64,000 nt of DNA, taken from the NCBI GenBank assembly GCA_934047225.1, contig OW204001.1, positions 10,834,201-10,898,200 on the forward strand, in the 5' to 3' direction. A model generated the notes under the pieces. It did not search any database. It worked only from the letters and a program-made list of their open reading frames with translations, and was not told the DNA's origin. Position 1 is the first letter of the stretch. Every line of letters starts with the position of its first letter. Positions 44,597 through 56,230 of this stretch are shown piece by piece. The position numbers were made by a program, and so were the translations under genes. The DNA comes from Ypsolopha sequella. Taxonomy: Eukaryota; Arthropoda; Insecta; Lepidoptera; Ypsolophidae.

Positions 44597-45250
44597 AGTA
44601 CGGAGTTAATATTGAGGCTTGCTTGAAAATGGTTTCAGCGCCGTTAGAGAGGTGGGAAAATTCGAAACTGCGTTCTATATTTAGCTATGATGTTCTCAGT
44701 TTTGTATTTGCCCTGGTATTTGTTTTTATTGTTTATTTTTGTTAAAAGGATAAACATATCTATAGTTTTCTATTCCTTATTTTTTATCTTTGAGTTGTTA
44801 AATACAAATTGAATTTATAAATCCACAAACGTAATTATATCAACTAAAGAAAAATGTTATTAATTTTTGAGAAGAGATTTTCATCTGCGTGAGACCAACT
44901 TATTATTATTATTGTAAATAAACGTTATTAATTGACTACTTTGTCTTTAAATGTCGTTAATAAATAACAATTTAGTGGGCACGAACGACAGTAACCATGT
45001 GACGTCACCATGTTTTGTCGTTGCGCAGCTCAGCAAAAACTATTATGTAGAAGCGCAGCGATGCAATGTGATGGCGCCACCCATTAGATACCATGCGTGC
45101 TATCGGGGGAGCGTCTGCTGGACCGATTTTTAGCCATATGATAACAGGAGCAGGAGCGGTGGCTTCTTCGATAGCACGCATACATACTTTTTATTAGGTT
45201 GGATACTTTTTTAGGTTAGATTTTTCATTTTTTTATTTATTTTTGTCAAT
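44597..45250. other. Unassigned stretch
   Basis: No gene. GCGTGCTATCG (about 45097) and CGATAGCACGC (about 45170) form an inverted pair around a GC-richer core of about 60 bp. Confidence 0.35.
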
Positions 45251-45310
45251 TTCATTGTGACTGATGCCGGACCCAGGATAGGGCCCGAAATATATCTCAC
45301 AATAACTTAA
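45251..45310 (+). repeat. Hairpin motif family, copy 4
   Basis: ATTGTGA, CTGATGCC, hairpin GGACCC/GGGCCC with loop AGGATA, GAAATATATC, TCACAATAAC. The outer stem ATTGTGA/TCACAAT is a perfect 7-bp match and differs in sequence from the TTCGA/TCGAA stem of copies 2 and 3. An A/T-rich tail and a TA microsatellite follow. Confidence 0.75.
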
Positions 45311-45328
45311 ATTTTATTTTATTAAGTG

Positions 45329-45352
45329 TATATATATATATATATATATATA
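45329..45352. repeat. (TA)n microsatellite
   Basis: About 12 uninterrupted TA dinucleotides. Confidence 0.95.
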
Positions 45353-47415
45353 AAAACTATATTATTATTATTATTTGATGAATAATTTCCTTACAATGAA
45401 AGTAAAAAAAAAATTCAATTAGTTTGAACATGTATTTTGTTCTCTTTTGAGGACACTTTTTTTTTTAACAAAATCTATAAATTATGAACTGAGGACATTT
45501 TGTAAATTGTAAACAAATTGTAGGGAGTTGATCAAATAATATTTTGAAAAAGTTTAAACATTAAATATTTAATAAATAAAATAAAATAAATTAAAATCCT
45601 AGAAAAAAATATAATTTTAAGACTGTTACATCACACATTCCACACTGGAGACAGTTCTTTTTTGTAAGATATTCAACTGCGTTGCCGTAAACAATAACGT
45701 CGCTACTGGAATAACTACATTCAGTTCATCATTTCTATAAACATGTTTAAATAAATAAAAAAATATTAAGTATTTCATTTTATTTACATTAGAAATCAAT
45801 ACGGCCTTCAAAATACACATATTTATAGCAGAGACGTGTTAATAGCCATCGAAAAGTATTTTGGCCCATATTTTTTTTTGTGAATTATAATTATGTAATA
45901 ATGTGAATAAATGTGAATTAAGAGGTATATATGAAGTTTTTTTTATGCACCAAAGAAAGTATGTTTCATTGTTTAATTTCCGACAATGGCTGATTAAAGT
46001 CTTAAAAAGGTCATATATTTTTGTATATTCTTAAAAATTATTTTATTCATTTCTTGTCATTCTTGAAAAAACGTTTTTACTGATTTTATTAAGGCGGGGC
46101 TGCCCAAAAAAGCCCAAAAATAATACTTAGATGATCTTGCTTTTAAACTATTAAATGTACTTGTCTGGTTCTTTGGACTTTATTTTAGATTTACGATTAA
46201 ACAGAATTATATTCCAAAAAAAATACTAAATATTTCTTAAGGAAGAGTGGAGTATCTGCTTAGTATTCTCTATGCAAATGCAATCTTACAAATCCTGAAT
46301 TAAGATCTTTTCGGTTGGCTGCAAGTGTGAATTTAAATTTCTTATTTAGGTTTGTTTTTGAGTACAATTTGTAATTTTACATCAAATAAGATTTTTTCTG
46401 CGGCTTCGCGTGGAAATTGTCTGTGTAAAAACCGATAAATAAAGATATTCATTTATTTTTAAAATGCTCATATTAGAGAAAGTTGATCTTTAAGAGTTAG
46501 TGTTAACAGTTTTCTGGTGGTAGATTAGTAGAGTATTAACATCTTGTATAACACATAGGTGAAAAAAGATCTCATGGGTTACCATTCAGTAATTTCGCGA
46601 ATTTTCCTTTCGGATGTGTTTTTATTAACACTTTTTTTAAAGATTTATTTTATTACAGGCTTCTTGGTTGACTATCAAGACAACCGCATTAAAATCTAAC
46701 AAATGTTTTCGAAGTTATAGCAGAACAAACATACCTATATAAAGACAGACAGACAGATAAAATGAAATTTGCTTTTGCGGAAAAACAATCTACAATCATC
46801 CAGACCTAAGGAGTTTTTTAACATGGAATCTATATATTTCTATAAACATAAATTTGCTAGTTCATAAAGTAACAAACAGACAGACAAAGATGCTTTGCAA
46901 TAAGCTTTTTGTTTTCTGGCGGAATATTTCAAATCATTATTTTGTATTTCAAATAATGAAGATATGTAGATTGCATGTAGAATGTACTTTACATTGTCCT
47001 TGACCATTTTCATTCAACCCCCATTTTTGTTAAGGGTCAAACCCCACTTGATGTTGACAATTGTTTTTGAAGTGTTTTTAGCATCTCAAGTGTGCTTTTC
47101 TTTTTGCTTTTTGCAGAATTTGCAAAATACAATGACATATTTTCCTTAAGAGTTGTAAGGTAGATATAAAACCGATTTAGACATCAGCTTTCCAGTCAGA
47201 TATTACCTTAATTTTCCCATTTCACTCTTGTGTAATGCTGGCTTCTATTCAATCCATTACATAAATCATACTGTGTTTAATAACTCACTCCTAAGACACA
47301 ATCCAGTATCTAGTATAAAAATTGTTCAGTGCTCCTTAATACTGCATCATATTGGAAATCATATGTGAAATATAATTCCATGATGGAAATTCAATATTAA
47401 CTATATATGTATATT
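45353..47415. other. AT-rich stretch, no gene recognised
   Basis: Low-complexity A/T DNA. CAGACAGACAGATA-type words at about 46743-46760 and 46873-46888 resemble the GACAGACAGAC part of the dispersed element at 50915-51430. No gene is called. Confidence 0.4.
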
Positions 47416-47585
47416 CTCAGTTAGGCAATACTGCTTCAATCATATGTGGGATAGCGTTAGAGCAGTCCTAACCCCACTACTGCTGCACAGTAAAACAGTA
47501 ATGGGGTTAGGGCTGCCACAGGTAATATAATAAAGCTACTCTAATTGTACCCCACCTATGATTGAAGCAGTATTGCCTAACTGAG
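47416..47585. repeat. Foldback MITE, about 170 bp
   Basis: The left end CTCAGTTAGGCAATACTGCT and right end AGCAGTATTGCCTAACTGAG are exact inverted copies. The stem continues through CAATCATA and reappears near the centre (CCTAACCCCACTACTG against CAGTAATGGGGTTAGG). Confidence 0.9.
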
Positions 47586-47739
47586 CTATTGTGGATATAA
47601 TCCGACTCTAAGTCGTCAACCCGCGGCCCACGTGCCCTGTATGATTTTCTGTCCTCGTGACAAAGAGCGTTTAGCAAAGTATATTCTAACATTGCTACAC
47701 CGGCAGTGACTTTTGCCCTTTCTTGGCCAATTTTAATCG

Positions 47740-47800
47740 TACTAACAAAACCCCTCTTGGTTTCAGGTGCTGGCCCCGGAGTATCTGTCTCCACACAGGT
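47740..47800 (+). other. Candidate 32-bp microexon with splice signals
   Basis: TACTAAC, the consensus branch-point sequence, lies at 47740-47746. It is followed by a pyrimidine-rich run (CCCCTCTTGGTTTCAG) whose AG is at 47765-47766. Then come 32 bases (47767-47798), then GTAAGG at 47799. The exon is GC-rich (GTGCTGGCCCCGGAG at its start, CCACACAG at its end) and is open in all three frames. With one leading base it reads GAGPGVSVSTQ. Size 32 is not a multiple of 3. The flanking sequences are not coding. If used, the surrounding DNA is intron of a plus-strand host gene whose other exons lie outside what I can recognise. The minus-strand ORF over the same bases is not supported. Confidence 0.4.
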
Positions 47801-48852
47801 AAGGAATTATATTAACTTATATAGAGATTAGTGCTCGACCCACGTCGCTTTAACTGTTCAACAATTCTGCTACGTGACCTGCAAATGTTGGCTGAAATTT
47901 GTTACTTTAAAGGGTTTCTTTAAGAAGCGGAATCCTTCTGTCTGTAAATGGACGTTGAACAAAATATGTCATTTAATGGAGTCCTGAAAAAAGTTCAACA
48001 AACTACACTCACTTCATAGTTGCCATAGTTTTTTTTTTGCCGCAATGTTGTATTGTTTACATGTGGTAACCCTGTGGTATATAAACCGGGAGTAAATGAA
48101 CAGATATTTTAAATGAAACTATTAAATGTACTGATCATACTAAACGACTTTCCCGAAGAAACATACATGCGGAAGCGAAAATAGCAGATTACACAACAAG
48201 TGAATAAAAAAAATCGGCCAAGTGCGTCTTCTATGTTTTTTTAATTTTCCATTCTTTACTTTTCCAACACAATATCACTGTTGATTAAACTGAATTTATC
48301 CAAAGAAGTAGTTCCACACCTAGTCTACTTCATACGAAAATAATAAAATTTTGCTAGAAGCATTTCTGCAAATAGGTTGTGTGGTTTTCCCTTCAACCCC
48401 GAATCGGCTGCGTGGAAACGCTCGTCACAAAATGCCATCTTTGTTCTCGCAACAGAAAGATTGATCATGTTTGCTATCGGGGCATAGCTTTTAAGGTTGA
48501 AATCCATTTGATCCCATTATCATCTGTAAGTGTGGCTAACAACACAATACACCTCCAGTCTGGGAAAATATATATATTCTATTTCAAATAGCTCTTGACT
48601 TTGAATCGATATTGAACTATGTATATTCTCAAAACAATAACGACCAATAAACACAGTCCCTTGCAAATTCCAGGTTCAAATGCATCCACTGTTGACTGTC
48701 AAATGTTTGTTCATACATCATAAATGAGCTAGTAAATACTATCACTGCATACATGAATTCCCGAGGGGGTGTCTCTGAATGTGAACTATGAAATGCAAGT
48801 CACAGTCCATACTCGGTACAACCGCGTTTCACCGACGATTACTACGTCCCAA
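47801..48852. other. AT-rich stretch, no gene recognised
   Basis: A short fragment TCGGCCAAGTGCG at about 48214 belongs to the dispersed element at 50915-51430. No gene. Confidence 0.35.
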
Positions 48853-49070
48853 CTTGATGGGTGGTGAGCCTTATCTTCAGGCGCAAATATATGCTTTTTA
48901 TGGCATACAGGTTTCTTTACGATGTTTTCCTTCGCCGATTGGTACGTGATAAATAAGAACAAATACTATGCACATAAATTACGAAAAACTCATTGGTGCA
49001 TGCTAGAGCGGGGATCGAAACTGGATCTCAAGGCCAGCGTTGTACGAGTTCCACCCTTGAATTACCGCCG
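48853..49070 (-). mobile_element. tRNA-derived SINE, copy 2
   Basis: On the minus strand: GGCGGTAATTCAAGGGTGGA (weakened A-box region), CAGTTTCGATCCCC (B-box region), ATTTATGTGCATAGTATTTG, AAGGAAAACATCGTAAAGAA and GGCTCACCACCCATCA. Full-length but more diverged than the copy at 29985-30190. Confidence 0.75.
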
Positions 49071-49263
49071 CTTCTTTTAATTGAAAAATAATACACAGCT
49101 TGTTCACTGCAGCAAATTTAATTTGTTAAATTTATTAAATAACATCTATAAAATGATAGAAATGCAAATTTTAGGTTTCTTAATGTATTAAAACTATACA
49201 TACTGTACATACATACAAATCTGTACACACCTATATATGTATAGTTGTATACATATAAACAAT

Positions 49264-49609
49264 ACAGGTTAGCCCGTTGAAATGGGTCAGTATGGGGAAA
49301 TCAAAACTATAGAGGAAAGAGAAAATTTGCTAAAAATACTCTCGTCATTGGTTTTGGAGAAAATAAAAACTGCATTCAAATATTTTTGATTAATGACTTG
49401 ATCCTTACTGGCAACACTATCGAATTATACATATGTATATACAGAATGTAATTTTTTGCAAAAAGGTATGTAATATTTTTAAATATTTGAATGCACGTTT
49501 TATTTTCTCCAAAATCGATGACGATAGTCCTTGGAGCAAATTTTCTCTACCCCTTGTAGTTTAGATTTCCCCATACTGATATATCTCAACGCGCCATTCT
49601 GTATATAAT
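49264..49609. repeat. Foldback element, arms about 130 bp
   Basis: Left arm 49264-49389, right arm about 49478-49609. Left words CGTTGAAATGGGTCAGTATG, GGGAAATCAAAACTA, GAAAATTTGCT, TTTGGAGAAAATAAAA and GCATTCAAATATTT occur as complements in reverse order on the right. No coding content. Confidence 0.8.
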
Positions 49610-49875
49610 TATTTACGTAACAACGGCATTTTTTTCGACAATAAGTCGACTACACCTTTTATAAGAAGTATAAATTCGTAGCTCCTGTAATAATTTAACC
49701 CTGAAATAATCTTGACAGGCGTGACAAATTAGGTAAACACGCAAGGATTAACGCCGCTAGTGAGGGGTCAGCCATACTGTGAACGTGCCCCGGCGTAAGT
49801 GAGCCTCGGTGTTTCACGGCCGGGTATTACGTCACCTTGCTCACTTGATCTACGTCATAAACTTTATTTTAAGGC

Positions 49876-50300
49876 GCTACAGAAAAAAATCTACACTTTA
49901 AGAACTTGCATATCTACTTCAGTAAATAATGTATTATTTTCATAAAATGGTATATTATTTTTGGATTCTTTTTCTAGGGACCTGTTAAAACAGAAACGCA
50001 ATTGGAGAAATTCGGCTCGATAGAAATATTTATTAAAATGAGGTATTTTTCGACACCAATTCTCCTGGTATGACAATTTGGAATGACATATGGACTGCAA
50101 TTATATTTTATGAGATGGGTTTTAACGGTATCTAGGACCTGGTTAAACGAAATTTTGATAGCATCTTTAGTACATTTTAAATTAATAAAAAACCGACTTT
50201 TTGCTACTTTTCCACGAATCCGTCCCTCTTGCACTGACGGTTTTTTCGCATATGGAGTAACAGGGACGCTAAAACCTTTACATATCGCCTTAACAAGCAA
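49876..50300 (+). repeat. Dispersed direct repeat B, copy 1
   Basis: About 420 bp closely matching 57289-57705. Shared words: CACTTTAAGAACTTGCATAT, TTTTTGGATTCTTTTTCTAG, GAGAAATTCGGCTCGATAGA, CCTGGTTAAACGAAATTTTG, AACCGACTTTTTGCTACTTT and ATGGAGTAACAGGGACGCTA. Both end at CATATCGCCTTAAC, a fixed 3' boundary. Confidence 0.9.
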
Positions 50301-50914
50301 AATAACGATTTCTTTTCATTTATTTATTTATTTCCAACTGCATACTCTGATTACAAACATCTACTTATTGAGTATACACTAGTCCTGCAGACTTATACAA
50401 ATTATAGGAGCACACAGCCCTCGCATAATGTTACAAATGCAAAAATTTGTTACGCGAGTCACTTGAGAGCACATCAGAGAGCTGGACAGCTTAGCTCTCA
50501 AACTTGACAGGAGTTAAAGAAGCTGTTGCTGTAGCCGAGAACGGCTGTGAGGCTATACAATATTAACACAAAAAAACTTAAATAAAAAAAATATAAACAT
50601 GCTAAATTTTATAAATTACTACAAAATCATGAAATAATAAACTATAATTTAAACCAATAACTTAAAATAAAAGAAAACATAAATTAAGCTTGAGGCTTTA
50701 ATTATGTGATAAGATTTTACGTAATTTTTTAAATTACAGAAATATTTTGAAATTACAGATTTAACATTTCTTATTAAATCGCGAAAGAACTTTGACTGTA
50801 AAAAGTAGTTTACAGGTTCTAGATGAATAATGTAAATACAAGTGGTTCAGATATTATTTTGAGAGTTTTGTGTATCACACTAACTTCATTGCAGTTAAAA
50901 GTATGCCTTTGGTA
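50301..50914. other. AT-rich stretch, possible LINE tail
   Basis: The TTTATTTATTTATTTCC run at about 50319-50335 next to AACTGCATACTCTG could be the tandem tail of a minus-strand LINE. No protein motif is seen. Confidence 0.3.
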
Positions 50915-51430
50915 AAAAACCGGCCAAGTGCGAGTCGGACTCACGCACAAAGTACTGTACTACCACACAATACGTATACGGAACTCTTAAAATATTATGG
51001 TAAACAATTATATTTGCAGTTATTAATACCAACTTAACTTGACACTTACGATCTTTTGAACTCTATTGATCTAAATGGTCTAATTAAGTTGGGAGATGAT
51101 AACTTCATAAATAACTTAATACATATATTTGTAATTTTCAGGTTTTTTCCTATGTATATAATACCTCCGATAAACGAAATTTCAAATTTATATGCCAACT
51201 GGAAGTGCCCTATAGGTTCTCATTCCCTTGCGAGTGTCAAAAATTTGTGTGAAATGGATTATGTAAAGTGAATTTACTTTTTTTCGCGTCATGATACAAC
51301 CCTGATTTTTTCACAGCACCACGGGGCCGTAAATTTTTGTAGAAGGTATCGTGACAGACAGACAGACAGACAGACGTACAACAAAGTGATCCTATAAGGG
51401 TTCCGTTTTTTATTTTGAGCTACGGAACCC
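50915..51430 (-). mobile_element. Dispersed retroelement, CCGGCCAAGTGCGAGTCGG end
   Basis: One end reads AAAACCGGCCAAGTGCGAGT, the other GTTCCGTTTTTTATTTTGAGC then CTACGGAACCCTAAAAA. Between them are CGTGACAGACAGACAGACAG and AGTGATCCTATAAGGGTTCC. This combination is a very common lepidopteran repeat (from memory). It is opposite in orientation to the one at 28973-29225. ORFs inside have no domain. Confidence 0.6.
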
Positions 51431-51535
51431 TAAAAAGTAGTTAAACTTTTAGACGGCACCGTTACTATTCAAACACTTGTGTAACAACTACTTAAAATAG
51501 ATACAAACTTTATAGATGAATAGTATTATTATGTT

Positions 51536-51665
51536 TTTTTTTTATGTTGTTTCCTCCTGGTTTTGCTGTAAGAAATCTCTTTTTAGTGATAAGCGCACAT
51601 ATAATTCTATTGTTCATATGATCTGCTTCCGTGTTTCTGTGTTTGTGCAATAAAGAATAAAGAAT
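51536..51665 (+). mobile_element. Truncated LINE 3' end
   Basis: GCTGTAAGAAATCTCTTTTT, AGTGATAAGCGCACATATAA and TTTGTGCAATAAAGAATAAA, ending in three AATAAAG/AATAGA-type units. This is the same 3' UTR pattern as 32781-32895. No coding part. Confidence 0.6.
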
Positions 51666-51862
51666 AGATGGTCAAAAATTAAGCTTTGAATTATATTCTC
51701 CTATATGATTGGAATGCCTGAAAGGAGTCACCCCGAGTACCATAAACGGAGATACAACCATCACTCCAAATATACCTGGCTCACTCACTCTGGACAGTTA
51801 GACCAACTAACACATCCTTTCAGTTCAACTGTGGTTGGTAGGCTTCGGCTCTGTGTCACCAC

Positions 51863-52310
51863 TAGGGCTGCCACCTTTCAAAAAGGGCAGACCCGGAAAT
51901 TTCTGCAAAAAAAACTCTATTTTATTAAATTAAACGTATTTATGTACATAATTCATTAAAATACTAAACAAATTAAATAGCACTGCTCAGACATATTTTT
52001 TGTTTGTTTGTAGATTTTTTTTGCTTTGGCTTTTTCAAGAATTTTAAATTGTCGTGGCAAATAATGATATAATTGACCTTTAAAATTAACTAAATATACA
52101 TAAATTAACTCTATGTACATAAATTCACCATTAAGGAAAAACATGACGATTGAAAAATCTTGCCCACTATTTTGGGAGATCCTGTTAGTCACGACGACTG
52201 GCGCTCACCGCCCGGTGTGACCCGGAGCTATACGACGTCAAACCGTAGCCCAGACATGGACCACTAAAACCAGTAGACTCGAGGTCAAACCCGGAGTGGT
52301 GGCAGCCCTA
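51863..52310. mobile_element. Non-autonomous hAT-like element, 448 bp
   Basis: 13-bp terminal inverted repeats TAGGGCTGCCACC at both ends. Flanks are GTCACCAC (51855-51862) and GCCACCAC (52311-52318), an 8-bp duplication with one mismatch. TIRs of T-A-G-G-G type with 8-bp duplications are characteristic of the hAT superfamily. The interior is AT-rich and has no transposase. Confidence 0.7.
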
Positions 52311-52318
52311 GCCACCAC

Positions 52319-53430
52319 CCTCATGACGAAACCATGCCAACCCAGCGACTTGTCATATTCCGGCATGAGAAGTTGTTCCTTTAAAATGTTTAAAAGAAAG
52401 AAGAAAGAAAGAATATATTGATATCAGACTGAAATCCATATCTTAGTTAGTAATAATATATGCTTAAAAACTATGTAAGTATCTTAATCTACACATAAAA
52501 ACAAAAAACACAAAAACAGAACACAGAAAAGGTAGCAGAAGTCGCTGTTGCAGACATCACACAACTAAATTGAGTGATGCCTACAACAACATCCTCCTGG
52601 TGAAATATTGTGACTCCACGGGAACCTTGTTCCAGAATCCCAGAACGGGACTGTCACAACGATCAACAAAGCTCTCCAAGATGCTGTTGGAGCTGTCCGG
52701 AAGCCACACGTTTTGGGACTATTGCTGTGAAGCTATCAGTCTGTGCCTCCGTGAACATTCCCGATGCGCTCCAGTAGGGTTCTTTATTTATCCTAAGGTG
52801 TCATCGACGGTTTCCATAAGGCGCGGCCGCAACTAAGCTCCGTGAAAAAATAAAATAAAATAAAAATGTCCATTATTAGAGCAACGTAAATAAAAGCGAC
52901 GAAGACAAGAGAGCCTTCCAAGATTTCGTACCTATTAAAATAATAGCAACCAGAATTTACGAGTAGCTTTTCAACGCTAATGGTCCATTAAATAACATAA
53001 CCACTCTGAATAAGAAATGAAAAAAACAGCCATTAAGCAGGGATTAGGAAAAATAATTACGAGATTTTCATTTCAGTTACCTGCTGGATTTCCCAATAAA
53101 TATTCATATCCAAAATACTTACTACGGCCCTTCGTCCATTGAAAAATCCCTTGATTACATAATTTTCTTTATAACGACTTACCGGCCGCCTTTTATTACC
53201 CAAGGGTTTCGTATTTTTGTAAAGCCAAAAGAATTAAGATACGTTTACTATAAGATCTCTTATACAAGGTACAGTTAAATTGTACAGAAAACGTAAATAA
53301 TCTGTTCTTTTTTAAAAATAAAAACCCACCATAATCTTTTTTTTTTTACAAACTGCGTCCTCAGTTGTTTTTATTTTTTATTTTCACATTGCTGAAATTG
53401 CATGAAATTGCAAAAATTGTGTTACATGTT
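52319..53430. other. Unassigned stretch
   Basis: A GC-richer part at about 52540-52840 holds an 88-codon plus-strand ORF (LVKYCDSTGTLFQNPRTGLS) ending near AAGGCGCGGCCGC. It has no recognisable domain and could be retroelement 3' sequence. The rest is AT-rich. Confidence 0.35.
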
Positions 53431-54005
53431 CATGAGTTCATAATTCCTGTAATCAGTGGCGTGCACAGAACTTTTTGCTGGAAAAGCAAGCAATTGGTCA
53501 AGAATAACAACAAAAAAAATATGAAAAAGTTTAAATATCACTTTGAAAAAAAAATATTGTATGGCGCCAGGGTAGACAATGTCTACACTAGAGTGAAAAT
53601 TTCCAATACAAGCTTTTTTTTAAAGTGATATTTAAATTTTTTCATTTTTTTTTTATTGTTATTCTTGACCAATTGCTTGCTTTTCCAGCAAAAAGCTCTG
53701 TGCACGCCACTGCCTGTAATTCAATAGCTATTTCAATTATTTGTTTTTTGTTTGAAAGTTAATTTAAAGGTACATGTACGGATTAAATTTTGTTTTTATT
53801 TTCGGTTTGATCATAAAAATTAAATCTTCAAAAACAGTTAGTCCTAAATGCCATCCATTTCCATGATAAGATTCGTAATAATTTTTTACAGCTGACACAT
53901 TTAAAAATGAAATTAATGTTGCTGTTAGCTTAATGTTGTCTCATTCACACACAAAACAAATGACATAATTTGGATCTGTCATTCCTAAAATAATGCAAAA
54001 AATGA
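53431..54005 (+). repeat. Dispersed direct repeat C, copy 1 (interrupted)
   Basis: Matches 56231-56528. Shared words flanking the insertion: ATGAGTT-ATAATTCCTGTAAT, then (after the MITE) TTCAATTATTT, TTTTTGTTTGAAAGTT, AAAAATTAAATCTTC, CCTAAATGCCATCCATTTCC and TTTTTTACAGCTGACAC. The hAT MITE at 53454-53712 splits it. Confidence 0.88.
53454..53712. mobile_element. hAT-type foldback MITE, 259 bp, exact 8-bp TSD
   Basis: The ends are CAGTGGCGTGCACAGAACTT and, inverted, CAGTGGCGTGCACAGAGCTT. The arms of about 95 bp continue through GCTGGAAAAGCAAGCAATTG, GTCAAGAATAACAA and TTTAAATATCACTTT. CCTGTAAT flanks both sides (53446-53453 and 53713-53720). The copy at 56231-56528 has a single CCTGTAAT with no insert, which is the empty site. 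CAGTGGCGT-type ends with 8-bp duplications mark hAT elements. No coding capacity. Confidence 0.95.
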
Positions 54006-54377
54006 GGTTGGGGCTTCTAACTTTCAATATACTGAGTGAGCCGGTAACACAGATTGCTACGCCAAGGGCTGCTTTTCTCTCTCCGATTCATCTTTTTAAC
54101 CTTGTACCCAATCCAATCTCACATCCGTCAACTCTCCATATTCAACCCGTGCTCGACATTCCCAGGCCAGCAACTAGAAGGTTTCTTATTCCAGGACAAA
54201 ATAGGTTTCATTACAATAAGCTTACAACGCTTTCACTCTTAAGACTGTACGCTCATGTAGAGCATGAACAACGCCAGCCATTCGAGGATTCGTTCCAAGA
54301 AATTCGGACTTTCTTTGTATTGAAAAAAAAATATCTTTTATTTATTGAAAAGGTGGTAGAGCTGATGCCGGGCTCGA
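54006..54377. other. Unassigned stretch
   Basis: A 142-codon plus-strand ORF (53993-54421) spans the junction with the next element and has no domain, so it is taken as chance. Possibly body sequence of the (ATGG)n-tailed retroelement. Confidence 0.35.
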
Positions 54378-54715
54378 CTGTGGTGGTACCACCATCTTAC
54401 TTGGAGACCCCCTTGAAGTAATTCGGGGGTGAGTAAGAGGACAGCTCACAGGCAAAAAGCCAGGAGGCCCACCATGCCTGGGACCGGTGGATGGTGGTAT
54501 ATCCATCTCTAATAGCCGGCCCTTATATGGAACAGTCTGGTGACGGGCAGCGGCGTCACTGGTGCGAGGGTTCCGGCACCGCGCTCACCAACCCGCCTGC
54601 CCAGCGTGTGTGAGTATGGGCAATTCTTCCAGGATGCCGCCGAGTGTGGCAAAGTCCTGGAAAGGCTTATGTCCAGCACTGGACGAACTAGGCTGATGGA
54701 TGGATGGATGGATTA
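54378..54715 (+). mobile_element. (ATGG)n-tailed retroelement, copy 3 (best)
   Basis: Runs from GTGGTGGTACCACCATCTTA through GAAGTAATTCGGGGGTGAGT, AGGAGGCCCACCATGCCTGG, GGTGACGGGCAGCGGCGTCA and CACCAACCCGCCTGCCCAGC to CACTGGACGAACTAGGCTGA and four ATGG units. It shows the family's full 3' region, including a GC-rich stretch lost from no other copy and the tail lost from the 33630 copy. No reverse transcriptase sequence is attached. Confidence 0.72.
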
Positions 54716-56230
54716 ATCTTTTATCTAGGGATTCTACTAATAAACAATTTATTGAGATTTATGATGTTGTCAAAAAAAAAATTTTTTCTACCCTTTTTTT
54801 TGGTTTTCAAACGTTCGTTTTAAGAACGTGGTTAAGAAATCAACTTGATTTTTTTTTCATAAAATAGGTGATAGAAATATTAAGGGATTCATCTTAAATC
54901 CAATATTTTTTTCCCTACAAAATATTTCAGTGTTAGTTAAAAACACACCAATTTGTTGTTTTGCTACGTGATCATTAGTATTACGCGTCCAAGAAAAAGA
55001 GGCCAATGGGCCAACATACTCGTATAATCTCGTATAATCGCGTATGTCTCGTATAATATACTCGTATAATCGCCTCTATCAAAAGCAAATAAGGTCTTTG
55101 CCATTGGACTTATTGTGCTGGACACGTATAAAAAAAGCTGCTAGGGTAGACCATCTCTTAAAGGTAATCAGATCTTCAGATCTCATGTAGGCAAGCCTCT
55201 AACTGTACAAGGCCTAGCATGAACGGATCTACTCGTATATACGTCGTATTCCAAGACGATTGTTGATTAAACTTTAATTTTCTGCTACGAAAATCGACTT
55301 ACATTTTTATACTTCTTCAGGTTATTAACAGGTAATTTTGGGATGTTCAAACAATGTATTTACGTGTAAACCCTTGAAAACGTGTTAAGTTTCGAAACTA
55401 TTCGGGTTTAGAATTTAATAATACAGATACCTATCATGTAATTTTGTGAAACTAGTAAAAGTGTTTATAAAACAAGATGGTATATAAGTTTCACCAAATG
55501 ACAATTTTAAGTATAAATCAGGTAATTAGCGAAGTTTTACAGTGCTTCCAAAGTGATAATGCACATACAAATCTTCGCCACTGTTCGGCAAAGCTCGTAT
55601 TTCCTTACACTTTCTATACAATCAATACGGTCACGTGTCACGTGGTACGTCCGGTCGTTCGGCTATGGATTTGTATGCACATTATTACTTTGGGAGTACA
55701 TACCAGAGGACCTGGTCCTCTAAAAAGGCCGCTTTGGATGAATCATATTGTGATTCCGTTCTAATGCCGTCTCTTTTGCACGCGTGAAAAAACTCTGACT
55801 TTATCCTACTTTCAAATCATTTTATGATTCACCCAAGTCGGCCTTTTTAAATCCCCTGTACGTATTGGTAAAAACAGAGCAATATCTTTTTCCTATTTCA
55901 TTCGTCGCACTTTTCTTGATTTTGCATTACACTCGTCTGGTTACCACACCTTTTAAATTCTCACAGGTATTAATTTTAGAATTATGGGAATGAAAGCATG
56001 TTTATTAATGTACCGCAGATTGCTTTTATGTTTGCATTAGGGCTTTGGGTATTATTACCTCGTTTTTAGTAATTTGATTTAGATGCCAGTTTTCTATGTC
56101 GCTCTTGGGAAATAAACAGGATCTGAAATGGGCGTTCTGTTTCACCAGACGTTATTTTGATCAACATCGAATTTTCATTTGACTCAAATAATAGGTATTT
56201 ACATATGATATTGCCGAATTTTTTTACAGA
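54716..56230. other. Unassigned stretch
   Basis: At 55018-55075 ACTCGTATAATC-type words repeat four or five times. At about 55715-55850 AAAAAGGCCG...GATTC and GATTC...CGGCCTTTTTA form an inverted pair. A 95-codon ORF at 55477 has no domain. No gene. Confidence 0.4.

Noticed and set aside
47507..47794. 95-codon minus-strand ORF
   Set aside because: It overlaps the right arm of the foldback MITE and runs antisense to the better-supported splice signals.
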